Shown piece after piece: positions 29,206 to 39,726 of a stretch of 64,000 bases of DNA (its first letter is position 1; each line of letters opens with the position of its first letter). The stretch lies in assembly GCA_028710885.1 (NCBI GenBank), contig JAQTTG010000007.1:1-64000 (forward strand). Direction: 5' to 3'. A program made the translations under genes and the position numbers. This stretch comes from Sulfuricurvum sp. (GTDB taxonomy: Bacteria > Campylobacterota > Campylobacteria > Campylobacterales > Sulfurimonadaceae). A model generated the notes under the pieces. The model was not told where the DNA came from. It saw only the letters and a list, made by a program, of their open reading frames with translations, and ran no database searches.

Positions 29206-29801
29206 TGAGCTATATCCCTTACGTCATTGAAAAAACAGGGCGTGGCGAGCGCTCGTATGACATTTATTCACGTCTTTTAAAAGACCGTATAATCATGCTC
29301 AGCGGTGAAGTAAATGATCCTGTTGCCTCTTCCATCGTGGCACAGCTATTGTTTTTGGAAGCGGAAGATCCTCAAAAAGATATCTACTTCTACATCAACT
29401 CTCCCGGCGGTGTTATCACGTCAGGAATGGCTATTTATGATACGATGAACTATATCCGTCCGGATGTTTGCACAATTTGTATCGGACAAGCTGCATCAAT
29501 GGGGGCATTTTTACTCAGTTCGGGAGCTAAAGGGAAGCGCTATGCTTTGCCTCATGCACGTATTATGATTCATCAACCTCTCGGTGGTGCACAAGGTCAA
29601 GCAACCGATATCGAGATTCAAGCTAAAGAGATTTTACGCATGAAAGCCGAGCTAAATGAGATTTTGGCCAAAAACTCTGGACAAAGTGTGAAAAAACTTG
29701 AAAAAGATACAGATCGTGATAATTTCATGTCAGCCGAAGAAGCAGTGCAATATGGTATTATCGATGAAGTATTAGTTCAAAAAGAAAAAGAAGAGAAGTA
29801 A
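29205..29801 (+). CDS. clpP: ATP-dependent Clp protease proteolytic subunit
   Basis: The 198-residue serine protease has the active-site Ser in [14 protein letters not shown] and His in [11 protein letters not shown], with the Asp further on in [11 protein letters not shown]. It forms the chamber fed by ClpX or ClpA, neither of which is here. Second gene of tig-clpP-GGDEF-def. Confidence 0.98.
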   Translation: MSYIPYVIEKTGRGERSYDIYSRLLKDRIIMLSGEVNDPVASSIVAQLLFLEAEDPQKDIYFYINSPGGVITSGMAIYDTMNYIRPDVCTICIGQAASMGAFLLSSGAKGKRYALPHARIMIHQPLGGAQGQATDIEIQAKEILRMKAELNEILAKNSGQSVKKLEKDTDRDNFMSAEEAVQYGIIDEVLVQKEKEEK

Positions 29802-29810
29802 AGGTAAAAA

Positions 29811-30860
29811 ATGGCGGGGCATGGTGATCTCAAGCGTTCACAGCGACAAACCTCCCCTTTTGGTGGAGATGAAAACAGTTTAATAAAAACTGGCTCTTTA
29901 GGCGACGCGACCAGTGATCTGGAAATCTTTGCCAAAGAGGTTCTAACCGCCCTCATCTCTGATAATCTCCCTCCAACACCCAGTAATTTTGCCCTCTATT
30001 TTGATCGTATCCTAGAAGACAAGAGCGAAAGCCTACGACGTCAAATCGGTTCAATCCTTGAGCTTGAGGAAGGTAGCGAAGATGAAAAGAGTATGGAGCT
30101 GGAAAAAACACTCAAAAAAGGGTTTTCTTCCGTTAAAAGTATCTTACAACTGACGGCCGCTTTATACAAAAACATCTCTTTGATGGAAAAAATTTTAGAT
30201 AAACGAAAAGATGAATTAAAAAGTGTCCCTTCTCTCAATAGTGCCAACGATTTACTTCTATCTTTGAGCGGTGATGTCAGTAAACTCGGTACTATTTTGA
30301 AAAAACAAGTTTCTCATATGAAAAATATTTATGATGAAACAGCAAGTATTGTACGACAAGTTGAGCATGAAACCATATTTGACAATCAATTTGGAGTCTA
30401 CAACAAACGCTTTTTAATTACAAAACTAGAGCAAGAACGCAATTTAATTGATGAGTTTAAACACAAAAGCTCTTTAATTGCTGTACAACTTTCAAAACAA
30501 ACAATTGCTTCCATTGTCAGTGAAAAAGCTCATCAATTAATGGTCCGTACAATAGCCAGACTTCTATTAAAGACTTCACGTCGAAGCGATATTGTTGCCC
30601 ACTATGGTGATGGTATTTTTGCTATGATGCTCAAACATACCGATATTGAAAGTGCGAAACGGGCATCTGACCGTCTTTTTGAGTTAGTAGCTTCTAGCAA
30701 TTTTTTCTTAGCAGAACAAGAAATTCAACTTCGTATCGCAATCGGTCTTGCAGAGCTTCAAGTCTCTCAGTCAGTAGAACAAACGCTTGTATGTACACTA
30801 AATGCGATGGAATTGGCACAAAATGAACCTAATGCACACTACATGGTATGCAATCAATAA
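29811..30860 (+). CDS. Degenerate GGDEF-domain protein
   Basis: The 349-residue cytoplasmic protein has a helical N-terminal region (about 35-185, dense in Leu, Lys and Glu) and a C-terminal diguanylate-cyclase-like fold. The normal GGDEF signature is replaced by HYGDGIFAMML, and the entry motif reads FGVYNKRFL. The catalytic Glu is missing, so it is unlikely to make c-di-GMP; it may bind a nucleotide or a partner. It sits 9 bases after clpP and 10 bases before def. Confidence 0.82.
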   Translation: MAGHGDLKRSQRQTSPFGGDENSLIKTGSLGDATSDLEIFAKEVLTALISDNLPPTPSNFALYFDRILEDKSESLRRQIGSILELEEGSEDEKSMELEKTLKKGFSSVKSILQLTAALYKNISLMEKILDKRKDELKSVPSLNSANDLLLSLSGDVSKLGTILKKQVSHMKNIYDETASIVRQVEHETIFDNQFGVYNKRFLITKLEQERNLIDEFKHKSSLIAVQLSKQTIASIVSEKAHQLMVRTIARLLLKTSRRSDIVAHYGDGIFAMMLKHTDIESAKRASDRLFELVASSNFFLAEQEIQLRIAIGLAELQVSQSVEQTLVCTLNAMELAQNEPNAHYMVCNQ

Positions 30861-30870
30861 CAAGGTCCCC

Positions 30871-31386
30871 ATGATCCTCCCTATTATTACTTATCCGGAC
30901 AAACAACTTAAACTCAAATCCAAAGAGGTCACCCTCTTTGACGAAAAACTACATACTTTCTTAGATGATATGTATGTAACAATGATAGAGCGTAATGGGA
31001 TAGGACTAGCCGCTATTCAGGTTGCGAATCCAATCCGCGCATTAATTTTATGCATCCCCGATGATGATGGGAACCAAAACAAAGAAAATATTCTCGAGAT
31101 TATGAATCCTGTTATTCACAATCCGCAAGGTAATCTCCTATATCAGGAAGGATGTTTAAGTGTTCCGGGCTTTTATGAGGACATTGAGCGATATGAATCA
31201 CTGGTTCTTCACTACCAAAACCGATTTGGTGAACACTGCTCACTCAATGCAACCGAATTACTAGCAATAGCTATTCAACATGAAATAGACCATCTCGAGG
31301 GGAAACTCTTTATCGAAAAGCTCTCCTATCATCGACGCAAAAAGTTTGAAAAAGAGTATAAAAAAGCTCAAAAAGAGAAAAAATAA
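30871..31386 (+). CDS. def: Peptide deformylase
   Basis: The ATG at 30871 gives 171 residues starting MILPIITYPD, the normal start; an upstream in-frame ATG at 30802 lies inside the GGDEF gene. The three motifs are present: GIGLAAIQVA, EGCLSVPG (Cys ligand) and QHEIDHLEG (two His ligands and catalytic Glu). It removes N-formyl groups from new proteins, fitting its place next to trigger factor. Confidence 0.97.
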   Translation: MILPIITYPDKQLKLKSKEVTLFDEKLHTFLDDMYVTMIERNGIGLAAIQVANPIRALILCIPDDDGNQNKENILEIMNPVIHNPQGNLLYQEGCLSVPGFYEDIERYESLVLHYQNRFGEHCSLNATELLAIAIQHEIDHLEGKLFIEKLSYHRRKKFEKEYKKAQKEKK

Positions 31387-31394
31387 TCCTTCTT

Positions 31395-31419
31395 TAAATA
31401 TTGCATAATGCAATATTTA
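31395..31419 (+). terminator. Terminator after def
   Basis: TAAATATTGCA-TAA-TGCAATATTTA is a perfect 11-base-pair stem with a 3-base loop, followed by TTTTTCC. The stem is AT-rich, but the following T-run suits intrinsic termination. Confidence 0.6.
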
Positions 31420-31507
31420 TTTTTCCACTTTCTATTTTTGCTACAATCATAAAGTTAAATGCAACACAAAATGTTTTAAACAGTTATATTTAAAATCTTA
31501 AAAAAAT

Positions 31508-31551
31508 TTGCCGGCCTTAAAAATAGCTATTTTATTTATGTTTCCGGCATT
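31508..31551. repeat. Nested inverted repeats before a small gene
   Basis: TGCCGG at 31509-31514 pairs with CCGGCA at 31544-31549. The enclosed segment holds AAAATAGCTATTTT, a perfect 14-base palindrome at 31520-31533. Together they could form a branched stem in the leader of the small membrane protein, or an operator region. Confidence 0.45.
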
Positions 31552-31584
31552 ACAATATAGGGATTTTCTAACTAGAGGTGTAGC

Positions 31585-31845
31585 ATGAAACTTCAATTCA
31601 ACAAGCAATACTACAGCATTTATCTAGTTGCAGGGATTATTACTGCCTGCTTTATATTTATGTTTATCAGTACAGTTGCTGTTTTAAAAAATATCGGCGG
31701 TGGTAAAACGAGCGCGGACATTGCTCTCGAAAATGCCAAACAAAGTTGTGACAGGAAAAATGGCGAGTTGGTACATATGAATCGAAACAATCCATTAAAC
31801 ACATTATGTTTTGTGGATGCACATAAAATTCATTCTCAAAACTAA
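31585..31845 (+). CDS. Small single-pass membrane protein, unknown
   Basis: The 86-residue protein has one membrane segment (IYLVAGIITACFIFMFIS) after a short basic N-terminus, then an outer part with two Cys (QSCDRKN and NTLCFVD) that could pair. AGAGGTGTAGC lies before the ATG. No family recognised. It is monocistronic between the def terminator and comM, behind the nested inverted repeats. Confidence 0.75.
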   Translation: MKLQFNKQYYSIYLVAGIITACFIFMFISTVAVLKNIGGGKTSADIALENAKQSCDRKNGELVHMNRNNPLNTLCFVDAHKIHSQN

Positions 31846-31911
31846 TCTTTGCTTTAATACTTTGTACAAAGTATTTTACTCCTGTTGCTCTACAACGAAT
31901 AGGAGTTATAT

Positions 31912-33420
31912 ATGAAGCAGCTGAAATGTGCAACATTTGAAGGTATCGATGCTAAAACAGTCGAAGTTCAATTCACTGCTACAAAAGGGCTTCCTGCCTT
32001 TACCATCGTTGGGATGGCAAATACAGCAATTACCGAATCAAAAGAACGGGTGAAATCAGCTCTTTTGAGCAACGGCTTCACCTTTCCACCCAAACGGCTT
32101 ACCGTCAATCTGGCACCCAGTGATTTGAGAAAAGAGGGATCTCATTTTGATCTGCCAATCGCCGCACTTATCGCTTTGGGTAATTATGATGGCGATCTAT
32201 CTGAGTGGTATGTTTTTGGAGAGCTTGGCCTCGATGGAAGTGTTACAGAAAATACTCTCCTCTATCCTATCATCCTCTCTTTAGCCAACCAAGGGACCAT
32301 CAACAGAGCTATCGTTCCTAATATCAGTCTTTCTAAACTTTCAAAAATACCTAATATCACTTTTTACGGAGTAGATACTCTCACTGATACGCTCAATCTT
32401 TTACGCTCCGATAAACTGCCCGAAGCGAAGGCACATATCAGCACTTTTGATTTTAATCATGTTGTTCATAATGATAAAAGCTACTTTTTTCATGAGAACT
32501 ACCCTCTTGATTTTATTGACATAAAAGGGCAAGAGCATGCAAAACGCTCTGCGCTAATCGCAGCTGCCGGAATGCACAATCTGCTATTAGAGGGCTCTCC
32601 TGGGAGTGGAAAATCAATGATCGCAAAACGATTGGTGCACATTATGCCTCCACTTCACAATGATGAGATGCTGGAGTGTGCCAAACTGGAGATACTCGAG
32701 GGTAAAGAGCCGACATTTACCCCCTCACGCCCTTTCCGATCACCCCATCACTCATCTACCGGTGCAAGCATCTTCGGCGGTGGTACTCACAAAGCCCAAA
32801 TCGGGGAAGTAGGTTTGGCGCATGGGGGAATTTTATTTTTTGATGAACTCCCTCACTTTTCAAAAACGGTACTTGAAGCGCTTCGAGAGCCTCTCGAAGA
32901 TCGCCATATTCGTATCTCTCGGGTCAATACCAAAGTTACTTATGATGCCAATTTTCTCTTTGTAGGGGCTATGAACCCCTGCCCGTGTGGTAACCTTTTT
33001 AGCACAACGACAGCATGTCGATGCAGCGATATAGAGATCAATCGCTATAAATCCCGTCTCTCTGATCCATTCTTAGACAGGATCGATCTGTATGTACAGA
33101 TGCATGCTGTAAGTGCCGAAGACAAACCGAGCATCTCCTCGCATCAACTCCATAAAAAAGTACGAGAGGCTTTCTTGCGCCAAAAAGAGCGGGGGCAAAA
33201 ATCCCTCAACGGAACTCTCAGCGATGCGGAAATCGTCCAATACTGCCCGCTCAATCCGGAGTCTCAACAAGTAATCGATCAGGCAATAGGAAGATTCGGA
33301 TTATCGTTTCGTGCGGTGAGCCGTGTGCTGAAAGTCGCACGAACAATTGCCGACATCGAAGGGGAAGAGGATATAGTAAAAAAACATCTGCTTGAAGCGT
33401 TGAGCTATCGAAAGAGATAA
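31912..33420 (+). CDS. comM: ComM/YifB-family AAA+ ATPase
   Basis: The 502-residue Mg-chelatase-like protein has the N-terminal Lon-protease-like part (TIVGMANTAITESKERVKSA), Walker A EGSPGSGKSMIAKRL, Walker B ILFFDELPHF and the Cys knuckle NPCPCGN with CRC. ComM is a helicase that extends branch migration during natural transformation. Its presence suggests competence, though no uptake genes lie in the window. AGGAG before the ATG. Confidence 0.93.
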   Translation: MKQLKCATFEGIDAKTVEVQFTATKGLPAFTIVGMANTAITESKERVKSALLSNGFTFPPKRLTVNLAPSDLRKEGSHFDLPIAALIALGNYDGDLSEWYVFGELGLDGSVTENTLLYPIILSLANQGTINRAIVPNISLSKLSKIPNITFYGVDTLTDTLNLLRSDKLPEAKAHISTFDFNHVVHNDKSYFFHENYPLDFIDIKGQEHAKRSALIAAAGMHNLLLEGSPGSGKSMIAKRLVHIMPPLHNDEMLECAKLEILEGKEPTFTPSRPFRSPHHSSTGASIFGGGTHKAQIGEVGLAHGGILFFDELPHFSKTVLEALREPLEDRHIRISRVNTKVTYDANFLFVGAMNPCPCGNLFSTTTACRCSDIEINRYKSRLSDPFLDRIDLYVQMHAVSAEDKPSISSHQLHKKVREAFLRQKERGQKSLNGTLSDAEIVQYCPLNPESQQVIDQAIGRFGLSFRAVSRVLKVARTIADIEGEEDIVKKHLLEALSYRKR

Positions 33421-33435
33421 GAGAAAGATATTGAA

Positions 33436-33450
33436 GTCGCAATATGCGAC
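33436..33450. terminator. Hairpin between convergent comM and YeiH gene
   Basis: GTCGCA-ATA-TGCGAC is a perfect 6-base-pair stem in the 39-base gap between the two convergent stops. There is no long T tract, so termination is plausible but not certain. Confidence 0.45.
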
Positions 33451-33459
33451 CTCAAAAGA

Positions 33460-34563
33460 TTAAAACGTCGCGACAACCCACTGAGTAATCACGAATCCGC
33501 CGACAACCAACCAAATAAACATAGAACCAGCCGCATAAATCGGAGCAAGCCCTAGCCCTTTGAATTTAGCAAAGCGGGTTCCCATACCCAGAGCTGTCAT
33601 TGCCATCGTGAGCAAGAACGTATCGACCGTATTGATATTGGCAATGATCGATTTAATGGTTCCGCTAATCGCCTCTGCCGCATGTGCATCGGTGAAGTTT
33701 AGAATCAACGAGTTGACCCCCGCCATACCGACAAAGTACACAGCAAACCAAGGGATAACGAGCTTAACACCGCCGCCCGTTGTTCCACTTTTCTTTGCAG
33801 TATATGAGAGATAGATACCCAATACGATCAACATCGGAGCAATCATAATAACACGAGTCATTTTAACGATAACGGCGGTATTTGCCATATCGGCACTCGC
33901 ACCCGGAATCGATGCAGGAACGGCTACGACTTGGGCTACTTCATGAATCGTCCCACCGACATACATCCCGAACGTTGTCGGAGCCATATGTAAAAATCCG
34001 GTTGCCGGCTCAATAATCGCCGCATACAATACCGGATACAAAAACATCGAAATCGTCCCGAACAAAACAACCATAGAAACCGCAATAGCCGTTTTATACT
34101 CTTCACTTTTAAGCACCGGTTCCGTCGCCAAAACTGCTGCCGCACCGCATACCGATGCCCCTGCAGCGGTCAGCATAGAGGTGTCACGATCGAGTTTAAA
34201 AAACTTTTGCGCCAAAAATGTTCCGAGGATAAACGTGGTAGAGAGCATGATCAAAGAGACCATAAATCCCTCTATCCCTACTTGTTCGATTTGCTGAAAG
34301 GTAATACGAAAACCGTAAAATACGATTGCAAAGCGGAGAATTTTTTTACCGGAGAATGTAATTCCACCTTCCCAAACGGAAGGGATACGGTTGTGAAGGG
34401 TATTTGCAAAAAATATCCCTAGTACAATCCCGACAACCAGAGGGGAGATCCCAAGATTTTTAACTACCGCCAAATCAGCAATCATCGTTGCTGCAGCGGC
34501 AAATATAGCAACAAAAAGGATACCGCTCAGGGTACCTTTTCGCTTTGCAGGTGAAAAAGGCAT
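33460..34563 (-). CDS. YeiH/UPF0324-family sulfate-exporter-like protein
   Basis: The start at 34563 gives 367 residues (MPFSPAKRKGTLSG) and is preferred because AGGAGAAACT precedes it; an upstream ATG at 34593 has no such site. About ten membrane segments carry the family blocks GISPLVVGIVLGIFFANT, LRFAIVFYGFRIT and AAGASVCGAAAV. Members are putative sulfate or sulfonate exporters; in a sulfur-oxidising lineage sulfate export would be sensible, but substrate is inferred. Monocistronic. Confidence 0.85.
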   Translation of the reverse strand: MPFSPAKRKGTLSGILFVAIFAAAATMIADLAVVKNLGISPLVVGIVLGIFFANTLHNRIPSVWEGGITFSGKKILRFAIVFYGFRITFQQIEQVGIEGFMVSLIMLSTTFILGTFLAQKFFKLDRDTSMLTAAGASVCGAAAVLATEPVLKSEEYKTAIAVSMVVLFGTISMFLYPVLYAAIIEPATGFLHMAPTTFGMYVGGTIHEVAQVVAVPASIPGASADMANTAVIVKMTRVIMIAPMLIVLGIYLSYTAKKSGTTGGGVKLVIPWFAVYFVGMAGVNSLILNFTDAHAAEAISGTIKSIIANINTVDTFLLTMAMTALGMGTRFAKFKGLGLAPIYAAGSMFIWLVVGGFVITQWVVATF

Positions 34564-34649
34564 AGTTTCTCCTATAAATTTTAATAATGACATTATAGAG
34601 CGATTTACCCTATTTTAAAAATCAGCACAATTGAATACAATATTCACTT

Positions 34650-37600
34650 TTACGGGACAACAATTTGCAAACGTAACGGAATAGTATTGTCTACCTCTGC
34701 TTTTACTGACTCAACCCCTTTGAGTATCACCCTTTTTTGGATTTCAGGATTTTTACCAAGATAAGATACAACCGCATGTGCTCTCTCTTGTGCTAAAGCT
34801 TGAAGTTCTGCAGAAGAAAGCATCTGAAGTGCAACAAGTTTTTCTGTCAAATCAGCACTATAATGACGGACATAAGCAGCTTCTTCTGGATATGCCGCCT
34901 CATTTTTTGCTTTGAGTGCTTTTAGCTCCCCTTTATCCAAAATATCCGTCGCCATATCTTCAAGCAACTCTACACTCATCGCCTGAGGGGAATCGATTTT
35001 AAGATTTTTATTCCGTTTAAGAGCTGCTGCTACCAATTTTCGTGCTTTTAGCGCATACGTATCGTTGATCGCTTCTGATGCTCCGTACACTTCCAATGAA
35101 AGCTTTGGACGTTTTATCAGCATTGCCGTGACTTGGTCAAGTTTTTCGATCTGTGGAGGGAGAATTGTTGTTGATCCCCCTTCAAAATCGATATTTGAAA
35201 GCTTATCACTCTCTATCCCCATCATCGATCCGAGCAGTTTAAACGGTGAAGTTACTGCCTTTGTAAAAAGGTTCCCGATCACCTGCCATACAACTTTTCC
35301 ATATTTAAAATCTGGGCTGTTGACATCCCCTTCGATTGGGAGACTAATATCCATGACCCCCTCAGAATCTTCGAGCAAAGCGACAACCAGCCGCATCGGC
35401 CACGGCGACCCGCCCTCTTTTTCAGCACCAAGTTCAATTTGTTTAATCAATACCTGATTTGCCCCATTTAACTTACCATCATTAATTTTGTATCCGAGAT
35501 TTAAGAAAAGCTTCCCTCCATCAATCTTGTATCCCAAAAATTGCAACGAATACGGGGTATAGCTTTTTAATTCCAGATTATCAAATGCCACCTTGATGTC
35601 GGTAAACTGTTTAGGTGCTTTAGTATTTAAAGATCCATCAATTTTTGCCAACCCATATTGATCGACACCTCCGCGAAGCTTCACGAATGTCGTTACATCT
35701 TTAGTCGTTGAAATTCCCAGTACTGACCCCTCTAAATCATGAATATAGGTCTTAAATGGAAGCGGCAGCGATTGATCGCTAAAGGTCGCACTGCTATCTC
35801 TCAACAACAGCTTAACAATATCGAGTCCAAAAGGGTGATCACTAGGTTTAGATATATTCCCCTCACTTGCTGTGTTCTTGCTCAATGTCGTATAATTAAG
35901 GATTTTTTTCGAATCAATCAGCGCATTAGTATAAAGTCCGTCAATCGCCAACTGATTAATTTTAAGCCGATTGTCCGGATAGGCATAAACAAACGGAGTT
36001 GCACCGATGTTTTGCCAACCCAATAACACAGAGTCATCTCGTGAATCGTTTACAACCCAGTCATTCAGGGCAACCTTACCGTTAAGTGTTGCTTTATTTG
36101 CCGCATAACTATAAGCACCGGAAACAGAAAGATTTCCTCGACGCAGTGAAGCATACGTGGCCCCTTGCAAATATGGATCAAACGTAGAGAGTTCAATCCC
36201 TTTTAAATTAAAGTTTCCATTGCTTTGCAAAGGTGATCGGATTAAATCACCACCCGCGGACAAAGTACTTTTTCCGTTAATACGAGTCTCTACCATAAAC
36301 TGATTTTTCAGCGCAGGATTACTCTCAAAACCGCGAAGAGAAATATTGAGTTGATCGAGATTAAGTGCTACGGTTTTAGATGGGACCTCATCCACAAAAT
36401 CTACCAAACCGTTATTAAGCCCCATCTCATCCAAACGATAACTCCAAGGAGTTTCTGAAGAAGGTGCCTCTTTTGACCCAGAAGCATAAGCATAACGACT
36501 AAGATCAATCGAACCGTCTTTTAGCCGTTTTATCGCTACATGCGGCTGAAGTAAAGATATTTTTTGAACTCGAGCAAATCGTCCTGCTCTATCAATATCA
36601 ACACCATCAATCCCGATACCATTAACCCCAATTACAACACTATTGTCCTGCTGACGCAGCAATGAAATTGCATCACTCGCTACAGAAAGATTGATAGGAA
36701 GTTTTTCATCACTACTAAGCATACCGGTATGGACGCGAAGATTATTTACACTTACCTGATACGGTTCCAAAGGGGCAAAATCTTTCCATACCGCCCCAAT
36801 GTTTTCCAATGCAATCTGATTGAGGTGAAAAGTCCATGGGACTTTGGTTTCATTATCATCTTCAGGAAATGCCTTTTGAATCTCTTCGATATAGTTAACC
36901 CAATCAATTTGTCCGTTTTTTGCTCTTGTAGCTGCAACATTCACCCCACCGATCTCTAATGATTTGGCAGAAAAAATCTTGCGCATCGGAAACACATCTC
37001 CCTCTTTAAGATGCACTCCTGCAACACTCAACAAATTATTATCTTCCCCTTTAGGGATAATTCGGAGTTTGTTCATATCAAAACTCAGATTAGAGAGCTC
37101 AGTCGCATTAACATCATTGCTGTCAAATCGATAATCAAATCCGAATGCAGCTTCTCCATCGGCAACCTCTATTGGAAACTTTTCTTTAAAATAACGCCAT
37201 GGCGTGTAAAGTTTCCCCGAATGAAATGCCATATTTCCCTTTAATTTCAACGGTGATAAAGCATCAATATTCCCATTTAAGTCGATAAACCCTCCATCAT
37301 TGATCGTCGCATAAAGTCTCATTTTTCCATTTTCACTCGTAAGATTACGCAAATCGATATTATCAAGGCTAAAGCCTATCGGCCCTAATCCAAGAGCGTA
37401 TGCCTTTCCATCTGCATAATCACGATAATCAATGATTCCATTTTTGAGTGAAAAGTTTTTAATCAATAACTTTAGAGGCTTAGAGGGTTTATCTTCCCCA
37501 TTATCATCTCCCAACTCAGTAAGCCATTTAAAATTGAAATCCCCTTTATCATCCCGACTTATTGTTACTTTAGGATCACCCAAAGATATCTCACCTACGA

Positions 37601-37889
37601 CCACTTCTCCTTTCCATAAAAATGCGATTGGATTAATATTGATCACAAAATTTTCAAGGGTTATAAAGTCGGTGTTTTGGGGTGTTTTAAATGAAAAATG
37701 CTCTAAACCTAGCCGAAATGTAAACGGATTAAATGTTGCAGATTCGATCTTTAAATTCCCGCCGTTGGTCGCTTCATGAACTTTTTGGGGAACTACATTT
37801 TTTAGAATGTACGGAACTCCAAAAAAACCTGCTCCGGCATATATAATTACCGCTGCCGCCAGCGATTTAAAGATCAATCCCTTATTCAT
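34650..37889 (-). CDS. DUF748 AsmA-like envelope protein
   Basis: The 1,079-residue protein has one N-terminal membrane anchor (FKSLAAAVIIYAGAGFFGV), then a long beta-rich stretch with repeated strand blocks such as VDGVDIDRAGRFARVQKISL and DYRDYADGKAYALGLGPI. The C-terminus carries ISLPIEGDVNSPDFKYGKVVW, the DUF748 mark, followed by an Ala- and Glu-rich helical tail. Related AsmA/TamB proteins span the periplasm and carry lipids between membranes; this role is inferred. The ATG at 37889 is preferred over GTG at 37898. It diverges from nrdB by about 100 bases. Confidence 0.85.
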   Translation of the reverse strand: MNKGLIFKSLAAAVIIYAGAGFFGVPYILKNVVPQKVHEATNGGNLKIESATFNPFTFRLGLEHFSFKTPQNTDFITLENFVININPIAFLWKGEVVVGEISLGDPKVTISRDDKGDFNFKWLTELGDDNGEDKPSKPLKLLIKNFSLKNGIIDYRDYADGKAYALGLGPIGFSLDNIDLRNLTSENGKMRLYATINDGGFIDLNGNIDALSPLKLKGNMAFHSGKLYTPWRYFKEKFPIEVADGEAAFGFDYRFDSNDVNATELSNLSFDMNKLRIIPKGEDNNLLSVAGVHLKEGDVFPMRKIFSAKSLEIGGVNVAATRAKNGQIDWVNYIEEIQKAFPEDDNETKVPWTFHLNQIALENIGAVWKDFAPLEPYQVSVNNLRVHTGMLSSDEKLPINLSVASDAISLLRQQDNSVVIGVNGIGIDGVDIDRAGRFARVQKISLLQPHVAIKRLKDGSIDLSRYAYASGSKEAPSSETPWSYRLDEMGLNNGLVDFVDEVPSKTVALNLDQLNISLRGFESNPALKNQFMVETRINGKSTLSAGGDLIRSPLQSNGNFNLKGIELSTFDPYLQGATYASLRRGNLSVSGAYSYAANKATLNGKVALNDWVVNDSRDDSVLLGWQNIGATPFVYAYPDNRLKINQLAIDGLYTNALIDSKKILNYTTLSKNTASEGNISKPSDHPFGLDIVKLLLRDSSATFSDQSLPLPFKTYIHDLEGSVLGISTTKDVTTFVKLRGGVDQYGLAKIDGSLNTKAPKQFTDIKVAFDNLELKSYTPYSLQFLGYKIDGGKLFLNLGYKINDGKLNGANQVLIKQIELGAEKEGGSPWPMRLVVALLEDSEGVMDISLPIEGDVNSPDFKYGKVVWQVIGNLFTKAVTSPFKLLGSMMGIESDKLSNIDFEGGSTTILPPQIEKLDQVTAMLIKRPKLSLEVYGASEAINDTYALKARKLVAAALKRNKNLKIDSPQAMSVELLEDMATDILDKGELKALKAKNEAAYPEEAAYVRHYSADLTEKLVALQMLSSAELQALAQERAHAVVSYLGKNPEIQKRVILKGVESVKAEVDNTIPLRLQIVVP

Positions 37890-37985
37890 CTTCTTCACCC
37901 TTTTTAAAAACTCTTTTCATTTTATCATACTTAAATCTATATTTCGACATAATCATCTACTTTATCTGCACATAGGATAGTCGAA

Positions 37986-39005
37986 ATGAAGCGCAAAAAA
38001 ATTTACAATCCAACCTCTAGCGAACATGTAAACGATCGTCAGATTTTCGGCGGAAATCCAACCGGCATTTTCGAACTTAATAATATCAAGTATCAATGGG
38101 CGTATAACCTCTGGGAAATGATGCTGAACAATACATGGTTTCCCAAAGAGGTCGATATGACCCGCGATGCGGTAGATTACAAATACCTCACAGAGATGGA
38201 AAAAACGGCGTATGACAAAGCCCTCTCCCAGCTCATCTTTATGGACAGCCTCCAAACCAACAATCTGATGGATAACGTCAACCCGTATGTGACAGCTCCT
38301 GAGATCAACCTCATCTTGGTGCGCCAAAGTTTCGAAGAAGCACTCCACTCTCAAAGTTATGCGGTAATGGTTGACTCGATCAGCCAAAACTCTGAAGAGA
38401 TTTACGATCTATGGCGCAAAGACATGATGCTCAAAACCAAAAACGACTCGATCGCCGCGCGTTATGATGAACTCGCAAACGATCCAAGTGAGAGCGCATT
38501 TGTCAAAGCGTGTTTCGCGAACCAAATTTTGGAAGGGATCTACTTTTACAGCGGATTTACTTACATCTACACTCTCGCCCGTTCCGGTAAAATGCTCGGA
38601 AGTGCACAGATGATCCGTTTTATCCAACGTGACGAAGTAACCCACCTCGTCTTGTTTCAAAACATCATTAACACCCTTCGTCGTGAACGAAGCGATCTCT
38701 TTACCGAAGAGCTGATAGAAGAGGTCTACGATATGTTCCGCAAAGCGGTCGAACTCGAAACGGCATGGGGCAAATACATCACCCAAGGTCAAATTTTGGG
38801 TCTCACCAACGAAATCGTGGAACAATACATCCAATACCTCGCCGATCAACGCCTCACCGCTGTCGGGCTTAAACCACTCTATAACGTCACTCATCCAATC
38901 AAATGGGTCGATGATTTTTCTAAATTCAATGACCAAAAAACCAACTTCTTTGAGGGAACCGTCACCAACTACTCCAAAGGAAGCCTCAGTTTTGACGACT
39001 TCTAA
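37986..39005 (+). CDS. nrdB: Ribonucleotide reductase beta subunit, class I
   Basis: The 339-residue protein carries the di-iron ligands in [23 protein letters not shown] and [11 protein letters not shown], and a likely radical Tyr in HSQSYAVM. It provides the tyrosyl radical for NrdA. The two subunits are separated: nrdA lies 3 kb downstream on the other strand. The stop overlaps the nitrilase gene by 14 bases. The ATG follows AGGATAGTCGAA. Confidence 0.96.
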   Translation: MKRKKIYNPTSSEHVNDRQIFGGNPTGIFELNNIKYQWAYNLWEMMLNNTWFPKEVDMTRDAVDYKYLTEMEKTAYDKALSQLIFMDSLQTNNLMDNVNPYVTAPEINLILVRQSFEEALHSQSYAVMVDSISQNSEEIYDLWRKDMMLKTKNDSIAARYDELANDPSESAFVKACFANQILEGIYFYSGFTYIYTLARSGKMLGSAQMIRFIQRDEVTHLVLFQNIINTLRRERSDLFTEELIEEVYDMFRKAVELETAWGKYITQGQILGLTNEIVEQYIQYLADQRLTAVGLKPLYNVTHPIKWVDDFSKFNDQKTNFFEGTVTNYSKGSLSFDDF

Positions 39006-39726
39006 AACTCGGCCTATCGTATCTCTGTGCTTTGAAACGACATCTGATTTTGAAAAAAATCTTACGTTTCTGGTCACTTTGATCATTCAGTCCCCTGAAA
39101 ATGCAATTATTGTCGCTCCTGAAGTATGTTTAAGCGGCTTTGCTTATGAACGATTTGATGAAGCAGCGGCATTTACTACCACCGCACTCGAAAAACTTCA
39201 ACAATGCGTAGAAAATCGTCTCCTGATTTTTACGGCTATCACCCGTCGCGAAAACTCTTTTTTTAACATAGCTTATGCACTGCATCGTTCTGAAATTCTC
39301 CATACTCAAGGCAAAACAAAACTCTTTACACTGGGCGCGGAACATGAACATTTCACTGCTGCCGAAGAGAGTACAATTTCCCCTTTTATCTTTGAAGGGA
39401 TCAAAATTGGTATTTTAATTTGCTTTGAACTCCGTTTTAAAACCCTCTGGCAAGCACTTGATGGGTGCGATATCATTACCGTTCCGGCACAATGGGGGAA
39501 ACTGCGACGTGAACATTTCGTAACACTGACCAATGCACTAGCCATCATGAACCAATGCTATGTTATCGCCTCTGATGCCGCTAATACCGATACTACCGCT
39601 ATGAGTGGTATTATCACCCCTTTTGGCGGTGAGATTCGTAACAATGGCGAGAGGGCATTAATCTCCCATTATGAAGCGCGTACCGTAGAATCTATGCGCC
39701 GATACCTCAATGTAGGAATAAAATGA
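38992..39726 (+). CDS. Carbon-nitrogen hydrolase (nitrilase family)
   Basis: Reading from the TTG at 38992, with CCAAAGGAAG upstream, gives 244 residues. The Glu-Lys-Cys triad is visible: [18 protein letters not shown] and ILICFELRF. The sequence ends with RYLNVGIK. An ATG at 38911 in this frame lies inside nrdB and is unlikely. It overlaps nrdB and pcm, so it is translated in the same operon. Substrate unknown; small amides or damaged metabolites are usual for the family. Confidence 0.88.
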   Translation: MTTSKTRPIVSLCFETTSDFEKNLTFLVTLIIQSPENAIIVAPEVCLSGFAYERFDEAAAFTTTALEKLQQCVENRLLIFTAITRRENSFFNIAYALHRSEILHTQGKTKLFTLGAEHEHFTAAEESTISPFIFEGIKIGILICFELRFKTLWQALDGCDIITVPAQWGKLRREHFVTLTNALAIMNQCYVIASDAANTDTTAMSGIITPFGGEIRNNGERALISHYEARTVESMRRYLNVGIK

